Shown in pieces: positions 27,703 to 39,916 of a DNA stretch of 64,000 nucleotides. The stretch covers positions 3,595,501 through 3,659,500 of the forward strand of contig NC_009523.1 in the NCBI RefSeq assembly GCF_000016665.1. The letters are read 5' to 3'. Made by a program: the position numbers and the translations under genes. This DNA is from Roseiflexus sp. RS-1. GTDB lineage: Bacteria > Chloroflexota > Chloroflexia > Chloroflexales > Roseiflexaceae. Each line of letters starts with the position of its first letter. Position 1 is the first letter of the stretch. The notes under the pieces are model-generated. The model saw nothing but the letters and a program-made list of their open reading frames with translations. It was not told the DNA's origin and made no database searches.

Positions 27703-29340
27703 ATGACCACTCTGGACGTTGAGACGCTTGATATGGTTCTGGCGACGCTGCGCGAATATGCAGCGCGAAAGTTGACGCCCGAATATCTCCGCCAACTCGA
27801 TCATAACGACGAATTCCCCGCCGAAGTTCTGAAAGACCTGTACGACCCCGACAAACTGGGCATTCATCTGTTGTTCATCCCAGAGGAGTACGGCGGTCTG
27901 GGCGGCGGCGCCTACGATATTTACCGGGTTTCAGAGGCGATGGCTGCAATTGACCTGGGTATCGCCACCGGCGTTCTGGCGACATTCCTCGGCACTGACC
28001 CGATCACGGTCGGCGGTACGGAGGAGCAGAAGAAATACTGGATGGGGCGCATCGCCGAGGAGGGCTTGCTGGTTGCCTACGGGGCAACCGAGCCGCAAGC
28101 CGGTTCCGACCTGGCGACGCTCACCACCAAAGCCGTGCCTGTGGTGGAAGACGGCAAGGTGATCGGTTACAAGATCAGCGGGCGAAAACAGTGGATCTCG
28201 AATGGCGGCGTCGCAAAGATTTATACCATTCTTGCAAACGCGCCAGGCGGCATTTCCTGGTTCATCGTCGAGCACGATGCACCCGGCTTCACCAAAGGCA
28301 AACCGGAGGATAAGCACGGCATTCGCGCCTCCAATACTGCGGCGCTGTTCCTCGATGAGGTCTTCGTACCCGCCGATCGTCTGGTCGGCGGCGTGGAAGG
28401 CAAAGGACTGGCGCAGGCGGCGGCAGTCTTCGGGTATACCCGCCTGATGGTCGGGTCATTTGGACTTGGCGCCGGTTGGGAAGCGATGCGGCGCGCCATT
28501 CGCTATGCGCAAACACGCATTCAGGGCGGCAAGCCGCTCAGCCAGCAGCAGGGTCTGACCCATAAACTGATTGTGCCGAATGTCGCGCGGCTTGAAGCGG
28601 CGCGCCACTATATCGAGTGGGTTGCCGAAACGATTGACGGCGGCAACGATCAGCAGCAAACCGAAGGCGCCGTTGCGAAGTATATGGCGACCGAAGCCGG
28701 CAACAAGGCTGCCGAAGATGCCATTCAGGTTCACGGCGGCTACGGCTACACCAAAGAGTACATGGTCGAGAAGATCAAGCGTGATGTGCGCATTACCTGC
28801 ATTTATGAGGGTACGTCCGAAATCATGGAGTGGACGATTGCGCGCGACCGCTGGCAACTCCATCTGAAGACCAAAGGCGCATACTACCACGATTGGGCGG
28901 CGCGGGTCGAACAGGCGCATCAGCGCGAGCCGAACAATGGCGCGAACGTCGCTGCACTGGCGATGCATGCGCTGGCGAATATCCTCGAACGCGCCCGTAT
29001 CGACCGCCTGACGCGCAATCAGCATATCCTGTTCCGCCTCGGTGAACTGATCGCCTGGGCAGAAACTGCGGCAATCTTCAGTGAGCGCGTGACCAGCAAA
29101 CCGACGGTTGCCTCCGGGCTTGATCTTCCGACCGAACAGGCGCTTGCCCGCATTTTTGCGCGCATGGCGGCGTATAAGGTGGCAACTGATGGGCTTGCCT
29201 GGCTGATCGGCGCTGGTCAGACCGATCCGAACCTGGCAAATACGCTCAACCTGCCCGCCATCTTTGCGGCGCAGGCAGGGCAGATCGCAGATATGGACTT
29301 TGTCGCGGCGAAACTGGTCGAGGCATTCCCGGCAACCTGA
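27703..29340 (+). CDS. Acyl-CoA dehydrogenase family protein
   Basis: This FAD enzyme oxidises acyl-CoA to trans-2-enoyl-CoA. At 545 residues it is longer than the 380-residue core, with a helical C-terminal extension (about 430-545). Core motifs: [52 protein letters not shown], and the catalytic Glu of IYEGTSEI. The ATG at 27703 has GGAGGAGC upstream. It is the first gene of a 15.7-kb operon and ends 13 bp before the giant lipid synthase. It could adjust the saturation of starter or product acyl chains, by inference. Confidence 0.9.
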   Translation: MTTLDVETLDMVLATLREYAARKLTPEYLRQLDHNDEFPAEVLKDLYDPDKLGIHLLFIPEEYGGLGGGAYDIYRVSEAMAAIDLGIATGVLATFLGTDPITVGGTEEQKKYWMGRIAEEGLLVAYGATEPQAGSDLATLTTKAVPVVEDGKVIGYKISGRKQWISNGGVAKIYTILANAPGGISWFIVEHDAPGFTKGKPEDKHGIRASNTAALFLDEVFVPADRLVGGVEGKGLAQAAAVFGYTRLMVGSFGLGAGWEAMRRAIRYAQTRIQGGKPLSQQQGLTHKLIVPNVARLEAARHYIEWVAETIDGGNDQQQTEGAVAKYMATEAGNKAAEDAIQVHGGYGYTKEYMVEKIKRDVRITCIYEGTSEIMEWTIARDRWQLHLKTKGAYYHDWAARVEQAHQREPNNGANVAALAMHALANILERARIDRLTRNQHILFRLGELIAWAETAAIFSERVTSKPTVASGLDLPTEQALARIFARMAAYKVATDGLAWLIGAGQTDPNLANTLNLPAIFAAQAGQIADMDFVAAKLVEAFPAT

Positions 29341-29353
29341 AAGGGAGACAACG

Positions 29354-32300
29354 ATGAGTGACTCAGCAGAACGGGCGATTGCGATTGTCGGGGTGGGCGC
29401 TATCCTTCCCGATGCCCCCAATGCGCCTGCCTTCTGGAACAATATTCTGAACAAGCGCTATAGCATTACCGAAACGCCGCCGGAGCGCTGGAGCATCGCG
29501 GATTACTACGATCCCGATCCTGCCGCTCCAGATAAGACCTACTCGAAGATTGGCGGTTGGGTGCGCGGGTTCACCTTCGACTGGAAGCGATTCAAGATAC
29601 CGCCACGCGTTGCCGCTGCGATGGACGAAGGGCAGCAGTGGGCGGTTACAATCGCCGCCGAAGCGCTTGCCGACTATGGCTATCCCGAACGTCCGCTCGA
29701 TACCGATCGCACCGGCGTCATTCTGGGAACGGCAATGGGGGGTGAGTTGCACTATATTACGCACCAGCGCATTGTGTTCCCCGACTATGTCCATCTGCTC
29801 GAACGCACCGAAGCCTGGCGTCGCCTGCCGCGAGACGTGCAGCAGGCGCTGATTGCCCAGTGGCACGCAGAACTCGACCGCAGTCTCCCGCCGGTGACCG
29901 AGGATACGATGCCCGGCGAACTGCCGAATATCGTTTCGGGGCGCGTGGCGAATGTGCTGAACCTGCGCGGTCCGAACTTCATTACCGATGCCGCCTGCGC
30001 CTCGACGCTTGCGGCAGTCGATGCAGCGTGTGAACAACTCATCCATCATCAGTGCGACGCAGTGTTGACCGGCGGCGTGGATCGCAATATGGGTGCCAGC
30101 ACGTTTGTAAAGTTCTGCAAGATCGGCGCGCTCTCCGCCACCGGCACACGACCCTTCGGCGATGGTGCTGATGGCTTTGTGATGGGCGAAGGTTCCGCCG
30201 CCTTCCTGCTCAAACGGCTCGCCGACGCCGAACGTGACGGTGACCGGATCTACGCCGTCATCCGCGGCGTTGGCGGTTCGTCCGACGGCAAGGGGAAAGG
30301 GATTACCGCGCCAAACCCGATCGGGCAGATTCTCGCCGTCGAGCGCGCCTGGCAGGATGCAGGGCTTGACCCGGCGACGGCGACGCTGGTTGAGGCGCAC
30401 GGCACCAGCACGCGCGTTGGCGATGTCGTGGAGGTTGAAAGTCTGTCGTCCTGCTTCGGTCGAGCGGAGCGCGGCAGCATCGGGCTTGGTTCGGTGAAGA
30501 GCAATATCGGCCACCTCAAGGCGGGGGCGGGTGCGGCCGGGTTGCTGAAGGCGGTGATGGCAATCTATCACAAGATCCTGCCGCCAACCCTGAACTGCGA
30601 AAAGCCGAACCCGAATATCAACTTCAACGCGACACCGTTCTACCTGCTCACCGAAGCGCGCGAGTGGGAACGCCGCGGCAACACGCCGCGACGTGCCGGC
30701 GTCAGCGCCTATGGCTTCGGCGGCACGAACTTCCACGTCGTCCTCGAGGAGTATATTCCGGGAATGATCCGCACCGAGCCAAAGGTCTACGCCAGCGCCG
30801 CCGTTCCCCAAACCGGTACGACCAGCAGCACGACAGCAGCGATGGGCGTCGCATCGTCCACGGTGACCGCCAGCGCCCCACCCCCCACTGGACCAAAACT
30901 GCGCTCTGCCAAGATGCCACTGCGCGGCATTCTGGCGATCGGGGCGCCAACGCCAAAAGCGCTGAAGGACAAGATCGATGCGATCTACCAGAAAGTCGAG
31001 GGTGGTTGGACGCCGCCGGTTGCGCCGCCCGACCCGAACGAACTGGCACAGCCGGAACGTGTGGTGATCGACTTCGGCAACCATGACGAACTGCTTGATC
31101 GCCTGAAAAAGGCGCAAAAAGCGGCCGGTTTCGATAGTCCTGCGGCATGGAAGTCATTGCAGGCGCAGGGCGTCTTCCGCGGCAGCGGTCCCAAACCCGG
31201 CAAGATCGCCTTCCTCTTCCCCGGTCAGGGCAGCCAGTATGTCAACATGGGGCGAGAACTCCTCAGTGAACCGGCGTTCGCTGAGGTGATCAAAGAAGGT
31301 GATGCGGTGATGACGCCGATCCTGGGCAAACCGCTCACCAGTTACATTTATGTTGATGCAAATGACCCCGACGCGCTCAAGAAGGCTGAGTACGACCTGA
31401 TGCAGACGGCGATTACGCAACCGGCGATGCTGATGCTCGACGCTGCGCTCTGCCGCCTGCTCAAGGAATACGGCTTCGAGCCGGATATGGTGATGGGGCA
31501 CTCGCTTGGCGAGTATGCTGCGCTGAATGCGGCTGGCATTATGCCGTTCGCCGAGGCGCTGGAGGCGTCGGCGGCGCGTGGCGCCGAGATGAGCAAGGTG
31601 AAGGTTGATGATAATGGCTGGATGGCGGCGGTGATGGGTCCGCTCGATGTGGTGTTGAGCACCCTCAACGAAATTGATGGGTATGTCATTCCCGCCAATA
31701 TCAACTCGTACAACCAGGTGGTGATCGGCGGCGCCAGCAAAGCCGTCGAGCGAGCCATCGAGGTCTTCACGCAGAAAGGGTATCAGGCGCAGCGCATCCC
31801 GGTCAGCCACGCTTTCCATACCCGCATCGTCGCACCGGCGTCTGGTCCGCTGCGGAAACAGCTCGACCGCTTCCATATCGCCCCGCCCCGCATCCCGCTG
31901 GTCGCGAATGTGACCGGTGAGCTCTATCCAACCACGGTCGAAGAGATCAAGGATATTCTCGAAAAGCAGATCGCATCACCGGTTCAGTGGGTCAAGGGGC
32001 TTGAAACCCTCTACCGCGAGGGAGTGCGCTGCTTCGTCGAAGTCGGACCTAAGAAGGCGCTCAAGGGGTTCGTTGATGATGTGCTGGGCAATAAGCCCGA
32101 TGTGGTGTCGCTGTTTACCAACCATCCGAAGACCGGTACGCTTCAGAGTTTCAATCAGGCGCTCTGCGGTCTCTATGCGGCGGGGTATGGTCTCGCTGAT
32201 GAGACGATAGACGCTCGCCAGGATGGCGCGACACAGAGCAGCGCAACGGTCGCTGCGACGGTTGCGTCTGCTGCACCATCGGTTGCCAGTGCATCCGCAC

Positions 32301-35300
32301 CGGTCGTTAGCGCATCAGCGTCCGCATCTGCGCCGGTTGTCAGTGCACCGGTATCAACACCCGCGCCGGTTGCCAGCGCGACGGCCGTCGCCAGCGCACC
32401 AGCACGACCAACCACTGAAGAGGCGAATATGGTCAACGGCATACCGATCGATACGCTTGGGAAACTTCTCGTACAGGCGCTCCAGGGCGCGCAAGCCGTG
32501 CATCCTGCGACACCCGGCGCGCCGGTGTACGACCGCAATTTGCCACCAACCGGTTCGGTCGTTATTTCGGGTACGGGTTTGGGGTTGCCCGGCGCCGAGA
32601 AACCCGTGATGGATGAGCAGAATGCGTTGCGCATCCTGCACGGCGAGCAGTTCATCGACCTGATCCCGGAGCGCTTCCGCCGCCAGATGCTGGCGCATAA
32701 TATCACGCGCGTCGTCAAGAGCGAAGACGGCAGCGGCAGTTTTGAGACGCTGACTGAACCCGACGAAGTTATTCGCCTTGCCGGACGCCCCGGACCGTTC
32801 AATCTCAGTGAAGAGTATGGCGTGCCTGCCAAACTTGTCGAGGCGCTCGACTCGACGACCCAACTGGCGATGGCCGCCGGTCTTGATGCACTGCGCGAAG
32901 CGGGCATTCCACTGGTGCAGACCTACCGCCGAACGACCACCGGGAAAGACCTGCCGGATCGCTGGATGTTGCCCGAAGCCCTGCGTGATGAAACCGGCGT
33001 GATCTTCGCCTCGGCGTTTCCAGGTCTGGACCGGGTCGCGGAAGAGTTTGAACGGTACTACACCTACGAACACCGTCGTGAACAACTGGAGATGCTGGAG
33101 GCGCTCCGCCAGACAACGACCGACCCCGCAACACTGAGCGAAATCGTTCGACGCATCGGTGAACTGCGCAGCCTGCTGGAACGTGAGCCGTATGTCTTCG
33201 ACCGGCGGTTCCTCTTCCGCATTCTGGCGATGGGACATAGCCAGTTCGCCGAATACATCGGCGCGCGCGGTCCGAACACGCACGTCAATGCCGCCTGCGC
33301 TGCAACCACCCAGGCGATTGCCATTGCCGAAGACTGGATTCGCACCGGTCGCTGCCGACGCGTCCTTGTGATTGCCGCCGATAATGTCACCAGCGACCAT
33401 CTGCTGGGATGGATCGGCGCAGGTTTCCTGGCAACCGGCGCAGCTGCAACCGATGACCGCGTCGAAGAGGCGGCGCTCCCCTTCGACCGTCGGCGTCATG
33501 GCATGATCCTGGGGATGGGCGCATGCGCGCTGGTGGTCGAAAGCGAAGATGCGGTGCGCGAACGTGGTATGCGCGGCATCGTTGAGGTGCTCAGCACGGA
33601 AGCGGCGAATAGCGCCTTCCACGGCACACGCCTCGATGTTGAGCACATTTCCAGCGTGATGAACAGCCTGATGACCGCCGCCGAACGTCGCTTTGGCATC
33701 GACCGCCGAACGATTGCGCCGCACCTGGTCTTCGTCTCGCACGAGACGTTCACCCCCGCGCGTGGCGGCAGCGCATCGGCAGAAGTGGTCGCACTCCGCA
33801 AGACCTTCGGCGAAGCGGCGAATCAGGTGATCGTCGCCAACACCAAAGGCTTTACCGGGCACCCGATGGGGGTCGGCATTGAAGATGTCATCGCTGTCAA
33901 GATCCTTGAACACGGTATTGTGCCTCCGGTTCCGAACTATAAGGAGGTCGATCCCGATCTGGGCACGCTCAACCTGAGCCGTGGCGGACGCTACCCGGTC
34001 CAGTATGCGTTGCACCTGGCGGCCGGCTTTGGCTCGCAGATTGCGATGACGTTGCTGCGCCGCGTCCCCGGAAGCATTGATCGGATTGATAACCGCGCGC
34101 GCTACGATTACTGGCTCGACCAGGTGAGCGGGTATGATCACGCTGAAACGGAAGTGGTGAAACGTGTGTTGCGCATCAAGGCGCAAGGTGCGCCAGCGCG
34201 CCGCCCCGCGCCCAGTACGTGGCAACCTGGTACGGGTCCGACCCTGCGCGCTGCTGCACCGGGTGACAGTGTGACCGTTGCGCCGGCCACGATCCAGTAC
34301 GCGCCCGCGCCTCAACCCACGCCGGTCGCGCCACCTCCTCCGCCAAAGCCGGTTGAGCCGCCCGCACCGGTTGCTCCCGCGCCAATCAACGGCAAACCGG
34401 TTGAGACGGCGCCAGTCGCACCACCACCCCCGGCTCCCGAGCCGGTCGTTGCACCGCCAGTTGCACCGGCGCCTGCGCCGGTTGCGCCTGCACCCGCACC
34501 GGTTGCGCCTGCACCCGCGCCGGTTACCGCTGCACCAGCAATGGATGGGGTGACAGCAAAAGTGCTGCAAATCGTAGCCGAGAAGACCGGCTACCCGCCG
34601 GAGATGCTCGACCTCGACCTCGACCTGGAGGCCGACCTGGGGGTGGATACGGTCAAGCAGGCAGAAACGTTCGTTGCAGTGCGTGAAGCATTCGGCATTC
34701 CGCAGGTCGAAAATCTGCGACTGCGCGACTTCCCGACCCTGCGCGATGTGGTTGGCTTCGTCTACAAGCAGAAACCGGAACTCAAACCATCCGCGCCAAG
34801 TGTCGCCGCACCTGCGGTGGCTGCACCACCTGCACCAGCGCCTGCAGTTGCCCCCGCTCCGACATCGGTGCCCGCACCGGCAGCGGCGCCGGCAGTCGAT
34901 CCGGTCGCCGCAAAGGTGCTGGCAGTTGTAGCGGAGAAGACCGGCTACCCGCCGGAGATGCTCGACCTCGACCTTGACCTGGAAGCCGACCTGGGGGTCG
35001 ATACCGTCAAGCAGGCGGAGACGTTCGCCGCCATCCGCGAGGCGTTCGGCATCGAGCGGATCGAGAACCTGAAACTGCGCGACTATCCGACCCTGCGCCA
35101 CGTCATCGACTTTGTCTACGAACGCCGCCCCGACCTCAAGCCGTTGGCAGCGCCCGCTCCTGCGCCCGCAATGGCAATGGCTGCCGCTGCACCTGTGGCA
35201 GCGCCAGCCGCGCCTGCGGCAGCACCGGCGCCAGCCGCCGATCCGGTCGCCGCAAAGGTGCTGGCGGTCGTGGCGGAGAAGACCGGCTATCCGCCGGAGA

Positions 35301-38300
35301 TGCTTGACCTCGACCTTGACCTGGAAGCTGACCTGGGGGTTGATACCGTCAAGCAGGCGGAGACGTTTGCCGCCATCCGCGAGGCGTTCGGCATCGAGCG
35401 GATCGAGAACCTGAAACTGCGCGACTATCCGACCCTGCGCCACGTCATCAACTTCGTCTACGAGCGCCGCCCCGACCTCAAGCCGTCGGCAGCGCCCGCT
35501 CCTGCACCCGCAATGGCAATGGCCGCCGCACCCGCAGCAACGTCTGCACCCGTGACGGCGCCAGTCACACCTGCGGCAGCAGCGGCGCCGGTCGCCGACC
35601 CGGTGACCGAGCGTGTGCTGGCGGTCGTGGCGGAGAAGACCGGCTATCCGCCGGAGATGCTTGACCTCGACCTTGACCTGGAAGCTGACCTGGGGGTTGA
35701 TACCGTCAAGCAGGCGGAAACCTTCGCCGCCATCCGCGAAGCGTTCGGCATCGAGCGCGTCGAGGACCTGAAACTGCGCGACTATCCGACCCTGCGCCAC
35801 GTCATCAACTTCGTCTACGAGCGCCGACCCGACCTCAAGCCGACCGCCGCGCCAACGCCTGAACCGGCGGCCCCGCCTGTAGCGGTTGCTGCGGCAACGC
35901 CTGCCCCTGCAACAGCAACAACGGTTGCGGCAGACCCGGTCACTGCGAAGGTGCTGGCAGTCGTGGCGGAGAAAACCGGCTACCCGCCGGAGATGCTCGA
36001 ACTCGATCTCGACCTGGAAGCTGACCTGGGGGTTGATACCGTCAAGCAGGCGGAAACCTTCGCCGCCATCCGCGAAGCGTTCGGCATCGAGCGCGTCGAG
36101 GACCTGAAACTGCGCGACTATCCGACCCTGCGCCACGTCATCAACTTCGTCTACGAGCGCCGACCCGACCTCAAGCCGACCGCCGCGCCAACGCCTGAAC
36201 CGGCGGCCCCGCCTGTAGCGGTTGCTGCGGCAACGCCTGCCCCTGCAACAGCAACAACGGTTGCGGCAGACCCGGTCACTGCGAAGGTGCTGGCAGTCGT
36301 GGCGGAGAAGACCGGCTACCCGCCGGAGATGCTCGAACTCGACCTTGACCTGGAAGCTGACCTGGGGGTTGATACCGTCAAGCAGGCGGAGACGTTCGCC
36401 GCCATCCGCGAAGCGTTCGGCATCGAGCGCGTCGAGGACCTGAAACTGCGCGACTATCCGACCCTGCGCCACGTCATCAACTTCGTCTACGAGCGCCGAC
36501 CCGACCTCAAGCCGACGGGAGAGGCGTCAGCGACACCGGTTGCACCGGTGGCTGATCCTTCCGCACCGACCGCTCCCGCACCCGCAGCCCGACCAGCCGT
36601 GACGCTCGTTCCGGTCGAGAACGCCGATATGGTTCCGCGCCGCGTCGTCGTCCCGGCGCTGCGCCCGCCTATCGAACTGTGCAAGCCAACCGGCGTCGTA
36701 CTCGACGGTAACACACGCGTCGTCGTGATGATGGATCGTGGCGGCGTCGGCAAGGCGTTGCTCAACCGGCTGGAGAAGCGCGGCGTCGGCACGCTGGTGT
36801 TCGACGAACCACCATCCGCCGAAGCGCTCGAACAGCAACTCAAAGGCTGGCTGGCAGAAGGACCGATCCACGGCGTCTACTGGCTGCCAGCGCTCGATGT
36901 CGAACCGGCAATTGAAGACATGGACCTGGCGACGTGGCGCGAGCATAACCGGGTGCGTGTCAAGAATCTCTACCTGACCCTGCGAACGCTGTATGACACG
37001 CTTGTCGGACCCGGCACATTCCTGGTTTCGGCAACGCGGCTCGGCGGTCTGCACGGCTACGGACCGGAGGGCGCCAGCGCACCTCTCGGCGGCGCCGTCG
37101 TCGGATGCACCAAGTCGTACAAGCGCGAACGGCAGAACATTCTGGTCAAAGCGGTTGACTTCGAACCGGGACGCAAGACAGCAGAACCGGCAGACCTGCT
37201 GATTGCCGAGACCCTCTTCGATCCCGGTGTTGTCGAAGTTGGCTACCGTGACGGTTTGCGCTACACGGTCACCTTCGAGGAGCGCCCGGCAGTCGATGGC
37301 ACACCAGGGATGTATCTCGGCAAAGATACCGTTTTCGTTGTCACCGGCGCGGCCGGTGGCATCACATCGGCTATCACTGCCGACCTGGCAGCGGCGTCGG
37401 GCGGTGTTTTCTACCTGCTCGACCTGACGCCGAAGCCAGACCCGGACGATCCCAACATTGCGCTGTTCCGCCAGGACAAAGAGGCGCTCAAGCGCAAGTT
37501 GATCGACGACTTCCGCGCGGCTGGCGAGCGACCGACGCCGGTCATGATCGATCGCAAGATCCTGGCGATCGAGCGTGAAGAGGCGGCATTGCGCGCTATT
37601 GAGGCAGTCCAGGCTGCAGGCGGTACGGCGCACTACTTCAGCGTCAACCTGCTCGACGGTCCTGGCGTTGCTGCGGTCATCGCCGATGTGCGCGAGCGCT
37701 ATGGGCGGATCGATGTCCTGCTGCACGCCGGCGGGATTGAGATCTCCAAGGCGCTGCCAGACAAGGAGCCGAAGGAGTTCGACCTGGTGTTCGACATCAA
37801 GGCGGACGGCTACTTCAGCATCCTGAATGCGGCGAAAGGTATGCCGATTGGCGCGGCGGTGGTGTTCAGTTCGGTCGCCGGTCGCTTCGGCAACAGCGGT
37901 CAGTCCGACTACTCATCCGCCAACGACCTGCTCTGCAAGGTGACGAGCAGTATGCGCTCGTGGCGACCGGAGACGCGCGGCATCGCCATCGACTGGACTG
38001 CGTGGGGCGGCATCGGGATGGCAACCCGCGGGTCCATTCCGAAGATCATGGAAATGGCCGGCATCGACATGCTGCCGCCGGAAGCCGGTATCCCGACGAT
38101 TCGCCGCGAACTGACGCAGAGCGCCTTCCGTGGCGAAATCGTCGTCGGGCAGCGACTCGGCATCCTGGGGGCGGAGTTCGACGAGACCGGCGGCCTTGAC
38201 CTGTCAAAGGTCGATACCGGCGGTCGCCTGATGATCGGGTCAGTCAAAGCCTTCAAACTGTACGGCGGTATCGAGGTGGAGACGACCCTTGATCCGAAGG

Positions 38301-39085
38301 AGCAACCGTTCCTCTACGATCATCAGATCGACGGGGTGCCGGTGCTACCGGGCGTGATGGGAACCGAAGCATTTGCTGAACTGGCCACCCTTCTCACGCC
38401 GGGTTTCCGCGTCGCCTCGATCACCGAGCAGTTCAGCAGCCCGTTCAAGTTCCACCGCAGTCAACCGCGCACACTCTACATGAGCGCGACGATCCATCCC
38501 ACGGGTCACGGAACGCTGGTAGCGAAGACGACGTTGCGCGGCATGGTGCAACCGCGCCCCGATATGCCACCGCGCTTCGATACTCACTTCGTCGGTGAGG
38601 TATACCTTACGACGGCGCCGGTTGAGGAGCGGACGATCAACTTCACGCCGCCGTCTGCCGAAGCGCTCGACATCGACCGTGAACGCATCTACCGGGTCTA
38701 CTTCCACGGTCCGGCGTACCAGGTGATGGAGCGTGTCGGCGTGATGGGCGATCAGGCAGTGGCGTTGATGACCGACGGATTACCGCCGAACAGCGTGCCG
38801 GAGACGCCCATGCTGGTTGCGCCGCGGTTGATCGAACTCTGCTTCCAGACGGCTGGCATGTGGGAAATGGTGACGCATCGGGCAATGGCGCTACCGGCTG
38901 CCATCGGGAGCGTCACTATCTACCGGCATCCGGAGAGTGCGGAAGGGCGACGCCTCTACGCACTCGTCACCGCCATCAATAACGGATCATCGTATGACGC
39001 GCACGTGGTCGATACCGACGGCAACGTGTATGTCGAACTGCGCGGCTATCGCACGGTGCGATTGCCGGGCGAGGTGAATGTGTAA
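29354..39085 (+). CDS. Pfa-like iterative polyketide/polyunsaturated lipid synthase (KS-AT-KS-ACPx6-KR-DH)
   Basis: A 3243-residue type I synthase. Domains: KS1 (1-470; Cys215 in [23 protein letters not shown]); AT (about 610-930; Ser717 in GHSLGEY); Ala/Pro linker; KS2 (about 1065-1590; Cys1315 in NAACAATT, with SHETFTP and FTGHPMG supplying both His); six carrier domains with Thr1766, 1884, 1998, 2117, 2229 and 2341 in GVDTVKQ; a two-part KR (NADPH loop TGAAGG near 2663, Tyr2853); and a hotdog DH (His2990 in [10 protein letters not shown]). No ER, methyltransferase or thioesterase is present. The order resembles PfaA fused to KS and DH functions. Every carrier has Thr instead of the usual phosphopantetheine Ser. 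AGGGAGA precedes the ATG. Confidence 0.93.
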   Translation: MSDSAERAIAIVGVGAILPDAPNAPAFWNNILNKRYSITETPPERWSIADYYDPDPAAPDKTYSKIGGWVRGFTFDWKRFKIPPRVAAAMDEGQQWAVTIAAEALADYGYPERPLDTDRTGVILGTAMGGELHYITHQRIVFPDYVHLLERTEAWRRLPRDVQQALIAQWHAELDRSLPPVTEDTMPGELPNIVSGRVANVLNLRGPNFITDAACASTLAAVDAACEQLIHHQCDAVLTGGVDRNMGASTFVKFCKIGALSATGTRPFGDGADGFVMGEGSAAFLLKRLADAERDGDRIYAVIRGVGGSSDGKGKGITAPNPIGQILAVERAWQDAGLDPATATLVEAHGTSTRVGDVVEVESLSSCFGRAERGSIGLGSVKSNIGHLKAGAGAAGLLKAVMAIYHKILPPTLNCEKPNPNINFNATPFYLLTEAREWERRGNTPRRAGVSAYGFGGTNFHVVLEEYIPGMIRTEPKVYASAAVPQTGTTSSTTAAMGVASSTVTASAPPPTGPKLRSAKMPLRGILAIGAPTPKALKDKIDAIYQKVEGGWTPPVAPPDPNELAQPERVVIDFGNHDELLDRLKKAQKAAGFDSPAAWKSLQAQGVFRGSGPKPGKIAFLFPGQGSQYVNMGRELLSEPAFAEVIKEGDAVMTPILGKPLTSYIYVDANDPDALKKAEYDLMQTAITQPAMLMLDAALCRLLKEYGFEPDMVMGHSLGEYAALNAAGIMPFAEALEASAARGAEMSKVKVDDNGWMAAVMGPLDVVLSTLNEIDGYVIPANINSYNQVVIGGASKAVERAIEVFTQKGYQAQRIPVSHAFHTRIVAPASGPLRKQLDRFHIAPPRIPLVANVTGELYPTTVEEIKDILEKQIASPVQWVKGLETLYREGVRCFVEVGPKKALKGFVDDVLGNKPDVVSLFTNHPKTGTLQSFNQALCGLYAAGYGLADETIDARQDGATQSSATVAATVASAAPSVASASAPVVSASASASAPVVSAPVSTPAPVASATAVASAPARPTTEEANMVNGIPIDTLGKLLVQALQGAQAVHPATPGAPVYDRNLPPTGSVVISGTGLGLPGAEKPVMDEQNALRILHGEQFIDLIPERFRRQMLAHNITRVVKSEDGSGSFETLTEPDEVIRLAGRPGPFNLSEEYGVPAKLVEALDSTTQLAMAAGLDALREAGIPLVQTYRRTTTGKDLPDRWMLPEALRDETGVIFASAFPGLDRVAEEFERYYTYEHRREQLEMLEALRQTTTDPATLSEIVRRIGELRSLLEREPYVFDRRFLFRILAMGHSQFAEYIGARGPNTHVNAACAATTQAIAIAEDWIRTGRCRRVLVIAADNVTSDHLLGWIGAGFLATGAAATDDRVEEAALPFDRRRHGMILGMGACALVVESEDAVRERGMRGIVEVLSTEAANSAFHGTRLDVEHISSVMNSLMTAAERRFGIDRRTIAPHLVFVSHETFTPARGGSASAEVVALRKTFGEAANQVIVANTKGFTGHPMGVGIEDVIAVKILEHGIVPPVPNYKEVDPDLGTLNLSRGGRYPVQYALHLAAGFGSQIAMTLLRRVPGSIDRIDNRARYDYWLDQVSGYDHAETEVVKRVLRIKAQGAPARRPAPSTWQPGTGPTLRAAAPGDSVTVAPATIQYAPAPQPTPVAPPPPPKPVEPPAPVAPAPINGKPVETAPVAPPPPAPEPVVAPPVAPAPAPVAPAPAPVAPAPAPVTAAPAMDGVTAKVLQIVAEKTGYPPEMLDLDLDLEADLGVDTVKQAETFVAVREAFGIPQVENLRLRDFPTLRDVVGFVYKQKPELKPSAPSVAAPAVAAPPAPAPAVAPAPTSVPAPAAAPAVDPVAAKVLAVVAEKTGYPPEMLDLDLDLEADLGVDTVKQAETFAAIREAFGIERIENLKLRDYPTLRHVIDFVYERRPDLKPLAAPAPAPAMAMAAAAPVAAPAAPAAAPAPAADPVAAKVLAVVAEKTGYPPEMLDLDLDLEADLGVDTVKQAETFAAIREAFGIERIENLKLRDYPTLRHVINFVYERRPDLKPSAAPAPAPAMAMAAAPAATSAPVTAPVTPAAAAAPVADPVTERVLAVVAEKTGYPPEMLDLDLDLEADLGVDTVKQAETFAAIREAFGIERVEDLKLRDYPTLRHVINFVYERRPDLKPTAAPTPEPAAPPVAVAAATPAPATATTVAADPVTAKVLAVVAEKTGYPPEMLELDLDLEADLGVDTVKQAETFAAIREAFGIERVEDLKLRDYPTLRHVINFVYERRPDLKPTAAPTPEPAAPPVAVAAATPAPATATTVAADPVTAKVLAVVAEKTGYPPEMLELDLDLEADLGVDTVKQAETFAAIREAFGIERVEDLKLRDYPTLRHVINFVYERRPDLKPTGEASATPVAPVADPSAPTAPAPAARPAVTLVPVENADMVPRRVVVPALRPPIELCKPTGVVLDGNTRVVVMMDRGGVGKALLNRLEKRGVGTLVFDEPPSAEALEQQLKGWLAEGPIHGVYWLPALDVEPAIEDMDLATWREHNRVRVKNLYLTLRTLYDTLVGPGTFLVSATRLGGLHGYGPEGASAPLGGAVVGCTKSYKRERQNILVKAVDFEPGRKTAEPADLLIAETLFDPGVVEVGYRDGLRYTVTFEERPAVDGTPGMYLGKDTVFVVTGAAGGITSAITADLAAASGGVFYLLDLTPKPDPDDPNIALFRQDKEALKRKLIDDFRAAGERPTPVMIDRKILAIEREEAALRAIEAVQAAGGTAHYFSVNLLDGPGVAAVIADVRERYGRIDVLLHAGGIEISKALPDKEPKEFDLVFDIKADGYFSILNAAKGMPIGAAVVFSSVAGRFGNSGQSDYSSANDLLCKVTSSMRSWRPETRGIAIDWTAWGGIGMATRGSIPKIMEMAGIDMLPPEAGIPTIRRELTQSAFRGEIVVGQRLGILGAEFDETGGLDLSKVDTGGRLMIGSVKAFKLYGGIEVETTLDPKEQPFLYDHQIDGVPVLPGVMGTEAFAELATLLTPGFRVASITEQFSSPFKFHRSQPRTLYMSATIHPTGHGTLVAKTTLRGMVQPRPDMPPRFDTHFVGEVYLTTAPVEERTINFTPPSAEALDIDRERIYRVYFHGPAYQVMERVGVMGDQAVALMTDGLPPNSVPETPMLVAPRLIELCFQTAGMWEMVTHRAMALPAAIGSVTIYRHPESAEGRRLYALVTAINNGSSYDAHVVDTDGNVYVELRGYRTVRLPGEVNV
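34549..36513 (+). repeat. Six tandem acyl-carrier-domain repeats inside the synthase gene
   Basis: Six homologous coding repeats are separated by Ala/Pro linkers. The last two units form near-identical 336-bp direct repeats (about 35841-36176 and 36177-36512), including their linkers, which shows a very recent duplication. Units 2-4 differ mainly in linker length. Confidence 0.92.
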
Positions 39086-39154
39086 TCTCACCGTATGCGG
39101 GGCGTCGGGTATGCTCTCCGCCGGTCCTGACGCCCCGCCTCACAGGTCTACCCC

Positions 39155-39916
39155 ATGATGCACTGGCTGATCCAGACGCTCGCCGATCATCCTGCGCTCG
39201 CCCGCGCTGAAGTCCCGGAAGGGATGCTCAGTATGGGCGAACAGGTGCGCTTCCAGTCGCTGAAACGCGACAAGCGCCGCCGCGACTGGTTGCTGGGACG
39301 CTGGACGGCGAAGCGTCTGACAGCACAGTATATTGAGTCGATCACCGGACGGCGACCCGCACTGAGCGACATCGTGATCACAACCGATCCAGACGGTGCA
39401 CCCCGTCTGCACAGTCGAAACGGATATGCCTTCATCAATCGGCTGGCGATCTCGATCAGCCACAGTCACGGGTATGCTTTTTGTGCGCTGACAGACGTTC
39501 CAGGGCGCCATCCAGGCGCCGACATCGAATATATTGAGCAGCGCAATCCCGCATTCGTGAGTGATTTTTTCACTGACGTAGAGATCGAGCGGGTGCACCG
39601 GGCGCCGCCATCGGCGCAACCCTTGCTGACGACGGCGATCTGGAGCGCCAAGGAAGCCGCTCTCAAGTCGATCCGTCGCGGGTTGACGGTGGACACGCGC
39701 TGCATTATCTGTCTGCCCGAAGAGCCTGTGGCAGACGGATGGTCGCCGGTGACGGTGATATGCTCCCCTGAACTGAACGCAACCGTTCGCTGTGGTTGGT
39801 GGCGACAGATCGGCAGGTTTGTGCTCACCCTGGCGACCGCAGACAGCGAACAGGCGACCCACGCCGCCGTTCCGATTGCAGAAGTGCAACGGATTGGAGA
39901 TGGAGTTTCACCATGA
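39155..39916 (+). CDS. 4'-phosphopantetheinyl transferase, Sfp type
   Basis: This 253-residue enzyme would transfer 4'-phosphopantetheine from CoA to the carrier domains of the adjacent synthase. Visible motifs: LLGRWTAKRL, AISISHSHGYAFCAL, the Mg-binding GADIEYIE, and WSAKEAALKSIRRGL. It lies 69 bp after the synthase stop and overlaps the carboxyltransferase start by 4 bp (ATGA), so it is translationally coupled. Its dedicated position suggests it is matched to the unusual Thr-type carriers. Confidence 0.92.
   Translation: MMHWLIQTLADHPALARAEVPEGMLSMGEQVRFQSLKRDKRRRDWLLGRWTAKRLTAQYIESITGRRPALSDIVITTDPDGAPRLHSRNGYAFINRLAISISHSHGYAFCALTDVPGRHPGADIEYIEQRNPAFVSDFFTDVEIERVHRAPPSAQPLLTTAIWSAKEAALKSIRRGLTVDTRCIICLPEEPVADGWSPVTVICSPELNATVRCGWWRQIGRFVLTLATADSEQATHAAVPIAEVQRIGDGVSP

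Noticed and set aside
32354-36472. 1372-codon open frame antisense to the synthase
   Set aside because: It is a by-product of GC-rich codon use and repeated carrier domains on the plus strand. Its product is Arg/Cys/Gly-rich without a recognisable domain, and the sense strand encodes clear domains.
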